The notes below the pieces were generated by a model, which saw only the letters and a program-made list of their open reading frames with translations, had not been told where the DNA came from and ran no database searches. A program made the position numbers and the translations under genes. DNA of 64,000 nt from Desulfosporosinus hippei DSM 8344 (GTDB lineage Bacteria; Bacillota; Desulfitobacteriia; Desulfitobacteriales; Desulfitobacteriaceae): NCBI RefSeq assembly GCF_900100785.1, contig NZ_FNCP01000024.1, positions 1-64,000 on the forward strand, in the 5' to 3' direction. Shown here in pieces: positions 34,569-43,156 of the stretch; position 1 is the first letter of the stretch, and each line of letters starts with the position of its first letter.

Positions 34569-35116
34569 TGGCGCAGCTGGGATTTTACTTTGATATGACT
34601 GCCTGCAGTAAATGTAAAACCTGTCAAATTGCTTGCAAGGACAAAAATGATTTGAAACTGGGAGCGCTTTTCCGTCGAGTCACGAGTTTTGAAGGGGGAA
34701 AATTCCCCAGCCCTTGGATTTATAATTTATCCATTGCCTGTAACCACTGTGAAAAACCAAAATGTGTAGCGAACTGTCCATCGGGTGCTCTCCATAAACG
34801 TGCCGATGGGATTGTCGTGTATGATCTGGATAAGTGCATTGGTTGCCGCATGTGTACTTGGTCTTGCCCCTATGGGGCCCCCCAATATATCGAGGAACTG
34901 GGTAAAGTGAGAAAGTGCGACCTGTGTGCTGACTTAATCGACAAGGGGCAAAATCCGGCCTGTGTGGATGCTTGCCTGATGAGGGTTTTGAAATATGGGG
35001 ATATTGAGGAGCTCAAAAAAGAGTATGGCGGAACTTCGGACATCAAAGGTCTGCCGGATTCCTCCCTTACCCATCCCTCCTTTATCATCAAGCCTAAAAG
35101 AGAAGCTAAACGCTAA
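34568..35116 (+). CDS. Four-cluster ferredoxin subunit (DmsB-like)
   Basis: 182 residues; ATG overlaps the last base of the previous stop codon. Four Cys groups (CSKCKTCQIACKD, CNHCEKPKCVANCP, CIGCRMCTWSCPYGAP, CDLCADLI...CVDACL) give four [4Fe-4S] clusters that relay electrons from the membrane subunit to the molybdenum subunit. Confidence 0.9.
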   Translation: MAQLGFYFDMTACSKCKTCQIACKDKNDLKLGALFRRVTSFEGGKFPSPWIYNLSIACNHCEKPKCVANCPSGALHKRADGIVVYDLDKCIGCRMCTWSCPYGAPQYIEELGKVRKCDLCADLIDKGQNPACVDACLMRVLKYGDIEELKKEYGGTSDIKGLPDSSLTHPSFIIKPKREAKR

Positions 35117-35159
35117 AGCATTCTTGTTCTTTATAAAATGAATTAAAGGAGGTTAAGCA

Positions 35160-36038
35160 ATGTTTGCTGAAGAATGGCCGTTAATGATGTTTACCCTTTT
35201 AACTCAGCTGGGAGTCGGCACTTTTATCCTTCTGACTATCGTAGGAACGGTCTTAGAATCGAAGGAGAACCATAAAGCCGCATCCCAATTAACCAACTCA
35301 GGGTTTCCAGCCATTGGAGTGATCATGGCCCTTGCTCTGGTCTTATCACTCTTCCACCTGGGTACGCCAAGCGGAGCCTACCGGGCTCTTTTAAATCTTG
35401 GCAGTTCTTGGCTGAGCCGAGAGATACTTTTTGTGGGAATCTTCTTTGTCTTAATCCTAGGAAATTACTTTGTTGCCGGAAAAGGACAGTTTAATAAGAT
35501 TCTAAGCTGGATAACTGCCCTGACTGGACTTATGGTGATTTTCAGCATGGCAAGTATTTATTCTTCTTCTATTCGACCGGCCTGGAATAGTGGGAATACC
35601 TTCCTGGCCTTTTTAGGAACCACCTTCCTCTTTGGGGTGTTAGGTTCGGTAGTTTTCATTGTCCAAGGTTCAAAGGGCGATAAACTATCCCCTGAATTAA
35701 TCAACCTGCTGAAAAAAATCAGCCTGATCGGAATAGCTGCTTTGCTAATTCAACTGGTTTATCTGCCCGTTTATTACACCGCTCTCTCTGGCGGGGGAGA
35801 TGCTGCCTTGGCCTCTGCCCAAGCCCTAGCGGGCTCCTATGCGCCTATGTTGGTGATAAGATGGATCCTTTCCGGAATAGGGGCTGGGCTCTTAGTCTAC
35901 ACTCTATTCAAAAAAGGGAATACCTCCTTGCCACTTCCGGCAAACACAGTCTATATAGCCTTTGCCCTCGTATTAGTCGGTGAATTCCTGGGACGTTACA
36001 TTTTCTACGCCTCAGCAGTATCCATCATGGTTGGCTAA
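35160..36038 (+). CDS. DmsC-like membrane anchor
   Basis: 292 residues, eight hydrophobic segments; MFAEEWPLMMFTLLTQLGVGTFILL is the typical DmsC start and LFHLGTPSGAYRAL, WLSREILFVGIF and GEFLGRYIFYAS complete the family pattern. It would anchor the complex and oxidise menaquinol. ATG behind AAAGGAGG, 43 bp after dmsB. Confidence 0.88.
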   Translation: MFAEEWPLMMFTLLTQLGVGTFILLTIVGTVLESKENHKAASQLTNSGFPAIGVIMALALVLSLFHLGTPSGAYRALLNLGSSWLSREILFVGIFFVLILGNYFVAGKGQFNKILSWITALTGLMVIFSMASIYSSSIRPAWNSGNTFLAFLGTTFLFGVLGSVVFIVQGSKGDKLSPELINLLKKISLIGIAALLIQLVYLPVYYTALSGGGDAALASAQALAGSYAPMLVIRWILSGIGAGLLVYTLFKKGNTSLPLPANTVYIAFALVLVGEFLGRYIFYASAVSIMVG

Positions 36039-36069
36039 GGTGTAGTGGTTAATTCTCTCTAGGTAAAAG

Positions 36070-36110
36070 CAAGAATCCTCAGGACAAATGTCTTGAGGAT
36101 TCTTGTTTTT
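36070..36110 (+). terminator. Terminator of the dms operon
   Basis: CAAGAATCCTCA (36070-36081) pairs with TGAGGATTCTTG (36094-36105), followed by TTTTTG. Confidence 0.85.
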
Positions 36111-36117
36111 GACTAGT

Positions 36118-36435
36118 TTAGTGAGGCTTGGAGACAGGAGCCTTGTCTTTCTTTTCCAAATCTGTCAGGTAATCTTCCATTGAGTCAAAATGGTCAACGT
36201 ATTCGGTTTGCATGTCCGCTTGAGCTTCCAGTTCTCTCACTTGCCATTCCTCAGTCCAGAAGTATTGCTGGTCGGCTGGAATAAGTTTTTTAGGTGCCAG
36301 GATGATTCTGCCATCCTCAACACATAACTTAAAAACCTTTCCATCGACTAATCGAAGTTCCCTTTTGACTTCGGCTTGAGAACGTTTTCCTTGTCGAACC
36401 AAGCTGAAGGATTTTTTGTTAGCATGTGCTTGCAT
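36118..36435 (-). CDS. Orphan AbrB-type antitoxin, damaged domain
   Basis: 105 residues closely related to the antitoxin at 7729 (shared EVKRELRL, CVEDGRIIL, PKKLIPADQQ, FWTEEWQ). Four codons corresponding to the VITLG strand of the AbrB domain are missing (GKRSQAEVK instead of GKRSVITLGAEVK), so DNA binding is probably impaired. No toxin gene follows. Confidence 0.72.
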   Translation of the reverse strand: MQAHANKKSFSLVRQGKRSQAEVKRELRLVDGKVFKLCVEDGRIILAPKKLIPADQQYFWTEEWQVRELEAQADMQTEYVDHFDSMEDYLTDLEKKDKAPVSKPH

Positions 36436-36568
36436 GTCACAACCTGCCTTTCGATATTGTAAATATTCTGTAAGTTCAGTTTACCATTAATTGCTCAAAC
36501 ACTGCAAATTCGGCGACTGCTTTACCTTTCAGGGACGACAGAATATTCGAGATTACTTTTGTGTATTA

Positions 36569-36606
36569 GTGAACTCTTTCAACTAAAGTTGAACATCGAG
36601 TCTCAC
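36569..36606 (+). repeat. Internally deleted copy of the three-hairpin repeat
   Basis: Begins GTGAACTC and has the first hairpin (TTCAACTAAAGTTGAA) but jumps from ATCGAGTC directly to TCAC, losing hairpins 2 and 3. The break lies at a GAGTCT repeat present twice in full copies, so a direct-repeat deletion explains it. Confidence 0.7.
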
Positions 36607-36713
36607 GATTGAATGAAAAGAAAATTATGGATAAGAAGTAGGAAAACGGTTAAATGAAGCGAATTGTATTGTAATTACTTGTGATTTTGGATTAAAGGGC
36701 AGGGGGTACCTCA

Positions 36714-38081
36714 ATGTCAGCAGAGTTCGGGGTGAAATTAAGAGATGCCAGAGCTATATTATTGGAAAGTGCTATCCTTAAACTTCAGGATATTCCTCTT
36801 CAGAATCTTATTGCTCAACTAAACAAACAATATATTGAGGTTGAAGTTGCTGAAAAACAAAAAGAAGAAGCGGAAAAGAAATGGGTCAAGAATTTTAAAG
36901 TATTTCAAGACTTTTTATTCAAAGATGACCTAAAATATAGCCATAAACCAAAGCAGCTAAATGTTATCATGTTTCGCTTAGGAAGTTATGCCTTTCGCAT
37001 AGAAGATAGCTATTTTCATAATGAATATGCAGCTGAAATTTTTGCCTTCGTTTATCCCGGAATAGATATTGTCAATATTTTTACGAATATAATCATCGGA
37101 GATCTAGCTGTTGATGAATTAATTTTTCTGCGGAAAATTATTCAGTATGATAAAAAGAAGATTGATTTTAATCTTCAGGGATTTTTCAAGGCTTCTAATC
37201 ACCCTAAATATAAGACGTTTAGTCAATTAAATAATGCAATCTACCAAACCTTCGTAAGTGAAACAATTCCTGAAAATTATGCAGGAGACTCAGAAAATCC
37301 GGCTGAAAGTGAAAATTTATGTAAGAAGAAACTGATGCTGCTGGAGGTTCAAGGCATAGACAATGTGGAGGAGTCTTTAGGATTATTTGAGAAAATTGAA
37401 AGCAAGTATGCCAGGGAACTTTATGGTCTGTTGGTATGTGATGAAGGGTATCCGTTTATTCCTCAAAGATTTGCCTTAAACCATTTAAAAGATAATTTTG
37501 GTTCGCGAGAGCATTTCAGGATTTATGTCTCCAATACAGGGGTTCTTTTGGTGAATTTACTTAATACCGAACTCTATAAAAACTATGAAAAGTACCAGCT
37601 GCAAATTGCCGATTGTTTCAAGGACTATGAGGCTGAAGACAGGTTTGGCTCACATCCGGATATAGCCGGACTTGAGCATGGTGCCTTACTGGCCATGGAA
37701 CGAGCCAGCATACTTTCGGTGATTATCCAAGACTACCTGAAAAAAGACTTTTATAGTGTGGACAATAGCATGAAGGATATTATTGAGAACCGCAAGAATT
37801 TAATCGAAATCATTAATAAGGCTACTAATATTAATATAGATGCCATGTCTGAACTAACGGATATCATTCTTGATAAACTCGGCATAAATGGATTTGTAAA
37901 GAAGGCAAGAGAGAAACTAGAGTTTGCCGAGGATGCTATTCAGATCAAATATCAGAGGCGTCTTAGTGTTGTTACGGCAATAATTGCCGTTAGCGGTGTC
38001 TTTTTCACGGCAATGGCAATACCTGAAATTAAGGATTGTATTATTAGTCTGTGCGATTATCTAATTAGTCTTGGTAATTAG
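36714..38081 (+). CDS. Unknown 455-residue protein with C-terminal membrane segment
   Basis: I recognise no family. The N-terminus has a helical, Lys/Glu-rich stretch (residues about 35-62), the middle is a globular, aromatic-rich domain (FHNEYAAEIFAFVYPGIDIVN), and residues about 420-445 (LSVVTAIIAVSGVFFTAMAIPEI) form one membrane segment near the C-terminus. A long helix precedes it. ATG after GCAGGGGGT. Base use is AT-richer than the flanking dms genes, suggesting transfer. It neighbours an AbrB orphan and an XRE gene. Confidence 0.65.
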   Translation: MSAEFGVKLRDARAILLESAILKLQDIPLQNLIAQLNKQYIEVEVAEKQKEEAEKKWVKNFKVFQDFLFKDDLKYSHKPKQLNVIMFRLGSYAFRIEDSYFHNEYAAEIFAFVYPGIDIVNIFTNIIIGDLAVDELIFLRKIIQYDKKKIDFNLQGFFKASNHPKYKTFSQLNNAIYQTFVSETIPENYAGDSENPAESENLCKKKLMLLEVQGIDNVEESLGLFEKIESKYARELYGLLVCDEGYPFIPQRFALNHLKDNFGSREHFRIYVSNTGVLLVNLLNTELYKNYEKYQLQIADCFKDYEAEDRFGSHPDIAGLEHGALLAMERASILSVIIQDYLKKDFYSVDNSMKDIIENRKNLIEIINKATNINIDAMSELTDIILDKLGINGFVKKAREKLEFAEDAIQIKYQRRLSVVTAIIAVSGVFFTAMAIPEIKDCIISLCDYLISLGN

Positions 38082-38104
38082 AATTATTTCTAATAAAATC
38101 ATAA

Positions 38105-38127
38105 AAGGGAAGATGTTATCTTCCCTT
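38105..38127. terminator. Hairpin between convergent genes
   Basis: AAGGGAAGAT/ATCTTCCCTT with a GTT loop; flanked by A-rich sequence to the left (T-run for the minus-strand gene). Confidence 0.6.
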
Positions 38128-38145
38128 GGCTACTCATTTCCTCTT

Positions 38146-38412
38146 CTAATCGTCCCATTGTTCTCTATCCCGTCTAATGTACTCTGTACCTCCAACCTCT
38201 TTCCACATCTCCTCGCCTAAGCCAGACAGAGCTTCAGTATAGGAATCTGGTCGTTTAATGAGAGTAAGTTCCTTGGATTCCTCATCATAAACCCAAAGTA
38301 CATCTTTTCCCAGCTTTTCTTTTATAAAGTCTACCATATCTTTCGGTATCAATACTACTCGATAGTCCTCATTGACCGAACTATGTTTGAAATGTTGCGT
38401 AGCTTCCAACAA
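38146..38412 (-). CDS. AbrB-like antitoxin without toxin
   Basis: 88 residues. EDYRVVLIPKDMVDF and a second strand pair (VLWVYDEESKELTLIKRP) suggest an AbrB/SpoVT-like fold; the tail SYTEALSGLGEEMWKEVG...YIRRDREQW resembles the toxin-binding tail of antitoxins paired with VapC or PemK. No toxin gene is adjacent. ATG behind AAAGGAGGGA. Confidence 0.6.
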   Translation of the reverse strand: MLEATQHFKHSSVNEDYRVVLIPKDMVDFIKEKLGKDVLWVYDEESKELTLIKRPDSYTEALSGLGEEMWKEVGGTEYIRRDREQWDD

Positions 38413-38558
38413 GAATCCCTCCTTTTTAAAGGTTTAAGGCTATTCTTGTCCGTCCTTCGTTTGGTAATTATTATATCCTATCAAAGATCTGATGCAAATA
38501 CTTTTGTGGAAAAAAATGTAAATAATTTGTGCGATTATCTAATTAGATATTTATTTAG

Positions 38559-38777
38559 CTAATAAGGCCTCTTATTATTAGTAAGCCCCAATAGATAATC
38601 AATACTGGTTTTGTAGAATTTGGCCAACTGAATAAGGGAAGTGCTGGGAATATTCAGGGCCCCGCTTTCGTATCTTGAATAGGTTGCTTGACTTACCTTA
38701 AGGAGGATGGCAAGCTCTTGTTGTGTTAAATCGCTGTCCTCCCGTAAATCCCGTAATCGTTGGTACATAGTATTCAC
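38559..38777 (-). CDS. XRE-family regulator, single HTH domain
   Basis: 72 residues: LRDLREDSDLTQQELAILLK, then SQATYSRYESGALNIPSTSL and DYLLGLTN, a complete Cro/CI HTH with no extra domain. Divergent from the small ORF at 38867 across 89 bp that contain TATGC-N7-GCATA (near 38795), a possible operator. Same layout as at 503-1450. Confidence 0.83.
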   Translation of the reverse strand: MNTMYQRLRDLREDSDLTQQELAILLKVSQATYSRYESGALNIPSTSLIQLAKFYKTSIDYLLGLTNNKRPY

Positions 38778-38866
38778 CTCAATAACTATTCTATATTATG
38801 CGATAATTGCATATTGAATTTTATTGCAAAAAGCGTATAAGAACGACTATTTTGAGGTGATAAACT

Positions 38867-38977
38867 GTGGTAGATTATAAAGAGCTGTATAGTATTCTCT
38901 TCAATAAGATGACGGATATCATTGAAGAAATCCAAAATATTCAGCGTCAGACTGAGGAGATGTATATACAGAGTTAG
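38867..38977 (+). pseudogene. Shortened second copy of the small XRE-linked ORF
   Basis: GTG behind AGGTGATAAACT, then VDYKELYSILFNKMTDIIEEI and QRQTEEMYI, closely matching the ORF at 1277. A TAG at 38975-38977 sits where the other copy has AAG, and a further 2-base deletion follows about 15 bases on, so the 20-residue tail is lost. The shortened 36-residue product might still be made. Confidence 0.6.
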
Positions 38978-39089
38978 GATAGAGAATTTACTGATCAAGT
39001 CAGGCGAGGATTTAGATCATCTGAAGAAAAGAATAATAGGCGTTGTTGCGTAAATAGATCAACTGTACTTAGGTTAGGGAGGAAGAGTT

Positions 39090-40028
39090 TTGAAATCTGT
39101 TCTGCTGGGTATTTTAGCATCATTGTTTTTTGCGGTTACCTTTGTTTTAAACCGGGCAATGGATCTTTCCGGCGGGAGTTGGGTGTGGAGTGCGGTTTTA
39201 AGATTTCTCTTCATGGTGCCCCCGCTGCTGCTGATCGTGATTATCCGAGGGAATTTAAAACCCTTGTTAATGGATTTGGGCAAAAGGCCTGGGGTCTGGC
39301 TGATCTGGAGTACTGTTGGCTTCGGTCTGTTTTATGCCCCCTTGTGCTTTGCTGCAGCCTTTGGGCCTGCCTGGCTTGTGGCCAGTATGTGGCAGATTAC
39401 CATTGTGGCCGGTTCCTTACTTGCTCCGCTGTTTTACTTAGATCTGAAAGTGGGCAGCAGTACCCAAAGAGTTCGTTCAAAAATTCCTGTTCGAGGTATG
39501 CTCATCTCTCTGCTGATTTTAGTCGGAATCGGATTAATTGAAATCCAACAGGCCGGTGAGTTGACGGCCAAGGAAATGATGTTGGGAATTTTACCGGTTA
39601 TTTTAGCCGCCTTTGCTTACCCTTTAGGTAATCGAAAAATGATGGCAGCCTGCGGTCAGAACTTCGATACCTACCAAAGAGTCCTGGGAATGACTCTGGC
39701 TAGTATGCCCTTTTGGCTTATCTTAGCGGTTCTAGGACTTGAAATTGATGGACTTCCCACTACCAGTCAGTTATATCAAACGATCATCGTAGCTCTTTCC
39801 TCGGGTGTAATTGCCACGGTGCTCTTTTTTTCCGCTACAGATATGACTAAGGGGGATCCCCATAAACTGGCTGCTGTAGAAGCGACTCAGTCCGGAGAGG
39901 TTATCTTTGCCTTGATCGGAGAATTAGTGTTTTTGCAGGGGGTCTTCCCGAACACGGTATCTTTTATAGGCATAACACTTGTTATAATCGGCATGATGCT
40001 GCACAGTTTTATAAGTCACCGTCAGTGA
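39090..40028 (+). CDS. Drug/metabolite exporter, EmrE-like (PF13536 type)
   Basis: 312 residues, ten hydrophobic segments; ASLFFAVTFVLNRAMDLSGGSWVWSAVLRF at the start and IGELVFLQGVFPNTVSFIGITLVI at the end fit the multidrug-resistance efflux DMT group. TTG/ATG start behind TAGGGAGGAAGAG. Its TGA stop lies within the first four bases of a three-hairpin repeat (GTGA at 40025-40028), so the original C-terminus was probably altered by that insertion. A relic of its 3' end is at 42806. Confidence 0.8.
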   Translation: MKSVLLGILASLFFAVTFVLNRAMDLSGGSWVWSAVLRFLFMVPPLLLIVIIRGNLKPLLMDLGKRPGVWLIWSTVGFGLFYAPLCFAAAFGPAWLVASMWQITIVAGSLLAPLFYLDLKVGSSTQRVRSKIPVRGMLISLLILVGIGLIEIQQAGELTAKEMMLGILPVILAAFAYPLGNRKMMAACGQNFDTYQRVLGMTLASMPFWLILAVLGLEIDGLPTTSQLYQTIIVALSSGVIATVLFFSATDMTKGDPHKLAAVEATQSGEVIFALIGELVFLQGVFPNTVSFIGITLVIIGMMLHSFISHRQ

Positions 40029-40132
40029 ACTCGTTCAACTAAAGTTGAACATCGAGTCTTCGGTGGAGGACTCTACCCCCACCGAAGCAGAGCCGGGGGT
40101 ACCACTCCCACTTGTAGAAGTGGGAGTCTCAC
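40025..40132 (+). repeat. Full copy of the three-hairpin repeat (MITE-like)
   Basis: Starts GTGAACTCGTTCAAC and ends GAGTCTCAC. It has three hairpins: TTCAACTAAAGTTGAA; CTTCGGTGG/CCACCGAAG; and ACTCCCACTT/AAGTGGGAGT. No coding potential. Copies in the opposite orientation lie at 42617 and 63033. Hairpins near the ends suggest a non-autonomous IS200/IS605-type element. Confidence 0.75.
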
Positions 40133-40353
40133 GATTGATGAAAAAGATAGTGATTCAAACAATTTTTATTTTCCGTAGAAGCTCAAATACCTGTGTACAG
40201 TGAAAAATGAGATATACCTAGATAATATAGATTTATAATCGACAGCTTAATATAATTTAGTAGAAATGCTATTTTAGATGAATTATAATAAGAAGTAGGG
40301 GTGTTTCAAATTGAAATTTTATCTTCTAAAAAATTATACTTAAATAAGGAGGT

Positions 40354-40491
40354 ATGGAAGGAGATGATGAAGCAGCCCGAGGGATAGTTGAAAAAGTATT
40401 TGCGCTCCAAAGTTTAGGAGGCAACAACAGAGACCTTATCGTAGAGCATTTTAAAAAAGACGAGGACCCCCAACTTGTCGACGTTTTGTAG
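40354..40491 (+). CDS. Possible 45-residue protein, unrecognised
   Basis: ATG immediately after AAGGAGGT encodes MEGDDEAARGIVEKVFALQS, then an acidic helix-like tail ending DPQLVDVL. The spacing from ribosome binding site to ATG is only one base, so it may be a relic of a longer gene rather than an active one. Rest of the 40133-40521 gap is AT-rich and shows nothing else. Confidence 0.3.
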   Translation: MEGDDEAARGIVEKVFALQSLGGNNRDLIVEHFKKDEDPQLVDVL

Positions 40492-40557
40492 CGATCATGG
40501 AGTTATCCGCAAAAGAGCATCTTGAACATGAACATAGTGAGGGGAGCTAATCTAGTT

Positions 40558-42555
40558 ATGAAAAGTATAAAGATAAAAATGATGGTTTATATAGGGGTTC
40601 TTTTATTGGCGGTTTCTATAACTTTGGGACTTGCTTCATACATTACTGCAGCTAAGGCTTTGACAACTCAAGTCAATGAAACTCTTCCCCAGGTTGCGGG
40701 TCAAGGAGCGAAGGTTGTTTCCGAAAGGATGAATGCTTTGCTGGGGAGTCTAGAAGTTCTCGCTAATCAAGATCGGATTAAGGATGTCAGTAACCCTTGG
40801 GAGGATAAAAGTAAAACTCTTCTCGAAGAGACAAAAAGAAATGGCTATATCTCCATGTTAATTGCTGATCTTAATGGATCTGCAAATATGACGACTGGAA
40901 AGGAGCTTAGTATTAAGGACAGGGACTATTTCCAAAGGGCAATAACCGGAAATAAGGCGATTTCCGAACCAATTATAAGTAAAGATGACGGATCTTTAAT
41001 TATTGTCTATGCAGTTCCTATCAAAAAGGACGGTGCAATCGTTGGGGTTTTGGCTGCCTTAAAGGATGGTAATGATTTAAGCAAACTTTCTAATGATGTT
41101 ACCTTTGGCAAGACAGGCAAAGCTTTTATGATCAATGAGAAAGGGACGAAGATTGCCCATAGTAACCAGGAACTTGTTATTAATATGGATAATGATCTGG
41201 AGAATGTGAAGCAGAATCCAAAGCTAGAGGCTTTGGCCCTCCTGGAACAACAGATGACTGAAGGAAAAACCGGGGTTGGTGAATATGAATATAATGGGGA
41301 GATTAAAGATCTCGGTTTTGCGCCGGTAGAAGGGTTAGGCTGGTCCTTGGCGGTGGCTGCTCCTAAGGAAGAAGTCATGGCTGGAATACTAACTATGCGT
41401 AATTCCCTTCTTATATTATCGGTCTTGATTTTAGTCCTAGGATTGGGAGTGGGTTACTTTGTAGCTAGGATTATTTCTAATCCAATCATGGTTGCCGCGG
41501 AACACTTAGGAGTGATTGCTGCCGGGGATTTCACCCATGAGTCTCCTAAAGAACTCATAACAAGGAAGGATGAGCTAGGGGTACTTGCCAAAGCGATTGA
41601 GACAATGCAGGAGTCTGTTCGATCAGTTGTTAAAGAAGTAATTAATGAATCCCGTAATGTTGAAAGCGCAGTAATTACATCTCGACAAGCTATCACTGAG
41701 TTAACCCGCCAGATTGAAGAAGTGTCTTCCACCACTCAGGAACTGTCCGCCGGCATGCAAGAGACTGCTGCTTCAAGTGAAGAAATGAGTGCTACCGCCG
41801 CTGAGATTGAGAATGCCGTTAGCTCAATTGCCATAAAAGCACAACAGGGAGCAGTATCAGCTGGAGAAATCAACCGAAGAGCCAGTGAGCTTAAGCAGAA
41901 CGCAATCTTATCCCGGAGTAGTGCAGAAACTATCTACCGATCGTCTCAGGAGAAATTGATCAAAGCAATCGCGGAATCAAAAGCAGTCGAGCAGATTAAT
42001 GTTCTATCCGATTCGATTTTGCAAATTACATCCCAGACCAACTTGCTTGCTTTGAATGCTGCCATCGAGGCTGCTAGAGCAGGGGAAGCGGGCAGAGGTT
42101 TTTCGGTTGTTGCGGAAGAAATAAGAAAATTAGCCGAGAACTCGAAGACAGCTGTTAATGAGATTCAAGTAGTCACGAAGCAAGTGGTTTCCTCTGTAGA
42201 AAATTTATCGGCAAGCTCAGCTAATGTCCTAGAGTTCATTAATAAGCAGGTTGTGAAGGATTACCAGATCATGGTGGATACGGGAGAGCAATATTATAAG
42301 GATGCTGAGTTTGTGGATGAGCTTGTCAATGACTTTAGTGCCACCTCAGAAGAGCTTAGCGCTTCAATTCAGGAGATGGCCAAAGTCATCGAGGAAATTG
42401 CTATCGCTGCCAATCAAGGCGCTGAAGGTACGACGAATATTGCGCAGAAAAGTATTACTGTCTTAGAGAACTCTGATGAAGTCTTAAAGCAGGCTAATGT
42501 AACAAAGGAGAGTTCGGATCATTTGGTTAGATTGGCTGCAAAATTTACTGTCTAG
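40558..42555 (+). CDS. Methyl-accepting chemotaxis protein with dCache sensor
   Basis: About 665 residues from ATG 40558 (an in-frame ATG at 40522 is possible). One membrane segment, an extracytoplasmic dCache_1-type domain ([19 protein letters not shown]...[17 protein letters not shown]), a second membrane segment, HAMP ([20 protein letters not shown]) and the MCP signalling hairpin [20 protein letters not shown]. Couples an external ligand to CheA; cheV is found at 56774. Confidence 0.9.
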   Translation: MKSIKIKMMVYIGVLLLAVSITLGLASYITAAKALTTQVNETLPQVAGQGAKVVSERMNALLGSLEVLANQDRIKDVSNPWEDKSKTLLEETKRNGYISMLIADLNGSANMTTGKELSIKDRDYFQRAITGNKAISEPIISKDDGSLIIVYAVPIKKDGAIVGVLAALKDGNDLSKLSNDVTFGKTGKAFMINEKGTKIAHSNQELVINMDNDLENVKQNPKLEALALLEQQMTEGKTGVGEYEYNGEIKDLGFAPVEGLGWSLAVAAPKEEVMAGILTMRNSLLILSVLILVLGLGVGYFVARIISNPIMVAAEHLGVIAAGDFTHESPKELITRKDELGVLAKAIETMQESVRSVVKEVINESRNVESAVITSRQAITELTRQIEEVSSTTQELSAGMQETAASSEEMSATAAEIENAVSSIAIKAQQGAVSAGEINRRASELKQNAILSRSSAETIYRSSQEKLIKAIAESKAVEQINVLSDSILQITSQTNLLALNAAIEAARAGEAGRGFSVVAEEIRKLAENSKTAVNEIQVVTKQVVSSVENLSASSANVLEFINKQVVKDYQIMVDTGEQYYKDAEFVDELVNDFSATSEELSASIQEMAKVIEEIAIAANQGAEGTTNIAQKSITVLENSDEVLKQANVTKESSDHLVRLAAKFTV

Positions 42556-42616
42556 GAAAAGATGCTATTAGACACATCCGCAGAAGTAGGATCGGTTCTT
42601 ATCTTTGATTAATTCC

Positions 42617-42717
42617 GAGAGTCCCACTTCTATAAGTGGGTGTTCCGATTTCCACTTCGGTGGGGTTAGAATCCCCTACCGAAGTCCCGATGTTCAGCTT
42701 TAGCTGAACGAGTTCAC
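42617..42717 (-). repeat. Copy of the three-hairpin repeat, inverted
   Basis: Minus-strand copy running from GTGAACTCGTTCAGC (complement of 42703-42717) to GGGACTCTC. The three stems are kept with compensating changes (TTCAGCTTTAGCTGAA), supporting a structured role. Confidence 0.75.
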
Positions 42718-42997
42718 TAAACGCGCTGTGTAGGGCATAAAAACTTTATAGATACCACTCTGAAAGGCACTGGTTAATCCCGGTGCTATTTTTTTGCTCT
42801 AAATAGTGTTTTTGCAGGGTGCATTTCCGAACACGGGGTCTTTTATAGGAATAACACTCGTCATAATCGGCATGATGCTGCACAGTTTTTTAAGAATAAC
42901 TAACAACAGTGGAGAATATGGAGGTGACGCGATCCCTCAAAACTGGTATAATGTTACCTTGTTGACTCTTGAACTGAATAAAAGAAACATCTCCTAA
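42718..42997. pseudogene. Relics of the YczE-like and EmrE-like genes
   Basis: 42718-42770 resembles the last codons of the membrane gene at 30882 (minus strand; ATGCCCTACACAGCGCG versus its own end). 42806-42900 resembles the last 30 codons of the EmrE-like gene (FLQGAFPNTGSFIGITLVII, MMLHSF) and then reads on into unrelated codons. Both are fragments without starts. The rest up to 43156 shows no gene. Confidence 0.65.
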
Positions 42998-43156
42998 TTG
43001 AAGGAATTGTCGGAAGGAGAGATAAAGATTTTAAGATGAGTGGATCATAAGTAGGAACAACTTTTAAGGCTTGTTTCGAGGAGAAGGGGCCTTATTTTTT
43101 GTGGTTAAAATCCAATGGTATGACAAATACTAATAAAAAGAAAAGGTGATAAAATA

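Larger units (their letters stand above)
38048..38546. repeat. 19-bp direct repeats flanking an AbrB antitoxin gene
   Basis: TGTGCGATTATCTAATTAG occurs at 38048-38066 (end of the 455-residue gene) and 38528-38546. The 461 bp between carry a terminator and the 88-residue antitoxin gene. Confidence 0.75.

Noticed and set aside
38786-38998. 70-residue open frame on the minus strand
   Set aside because: Antisense to the second small XRE-linked ORF and covering the divergent promoter; the plus-strand frame is the conserved one.
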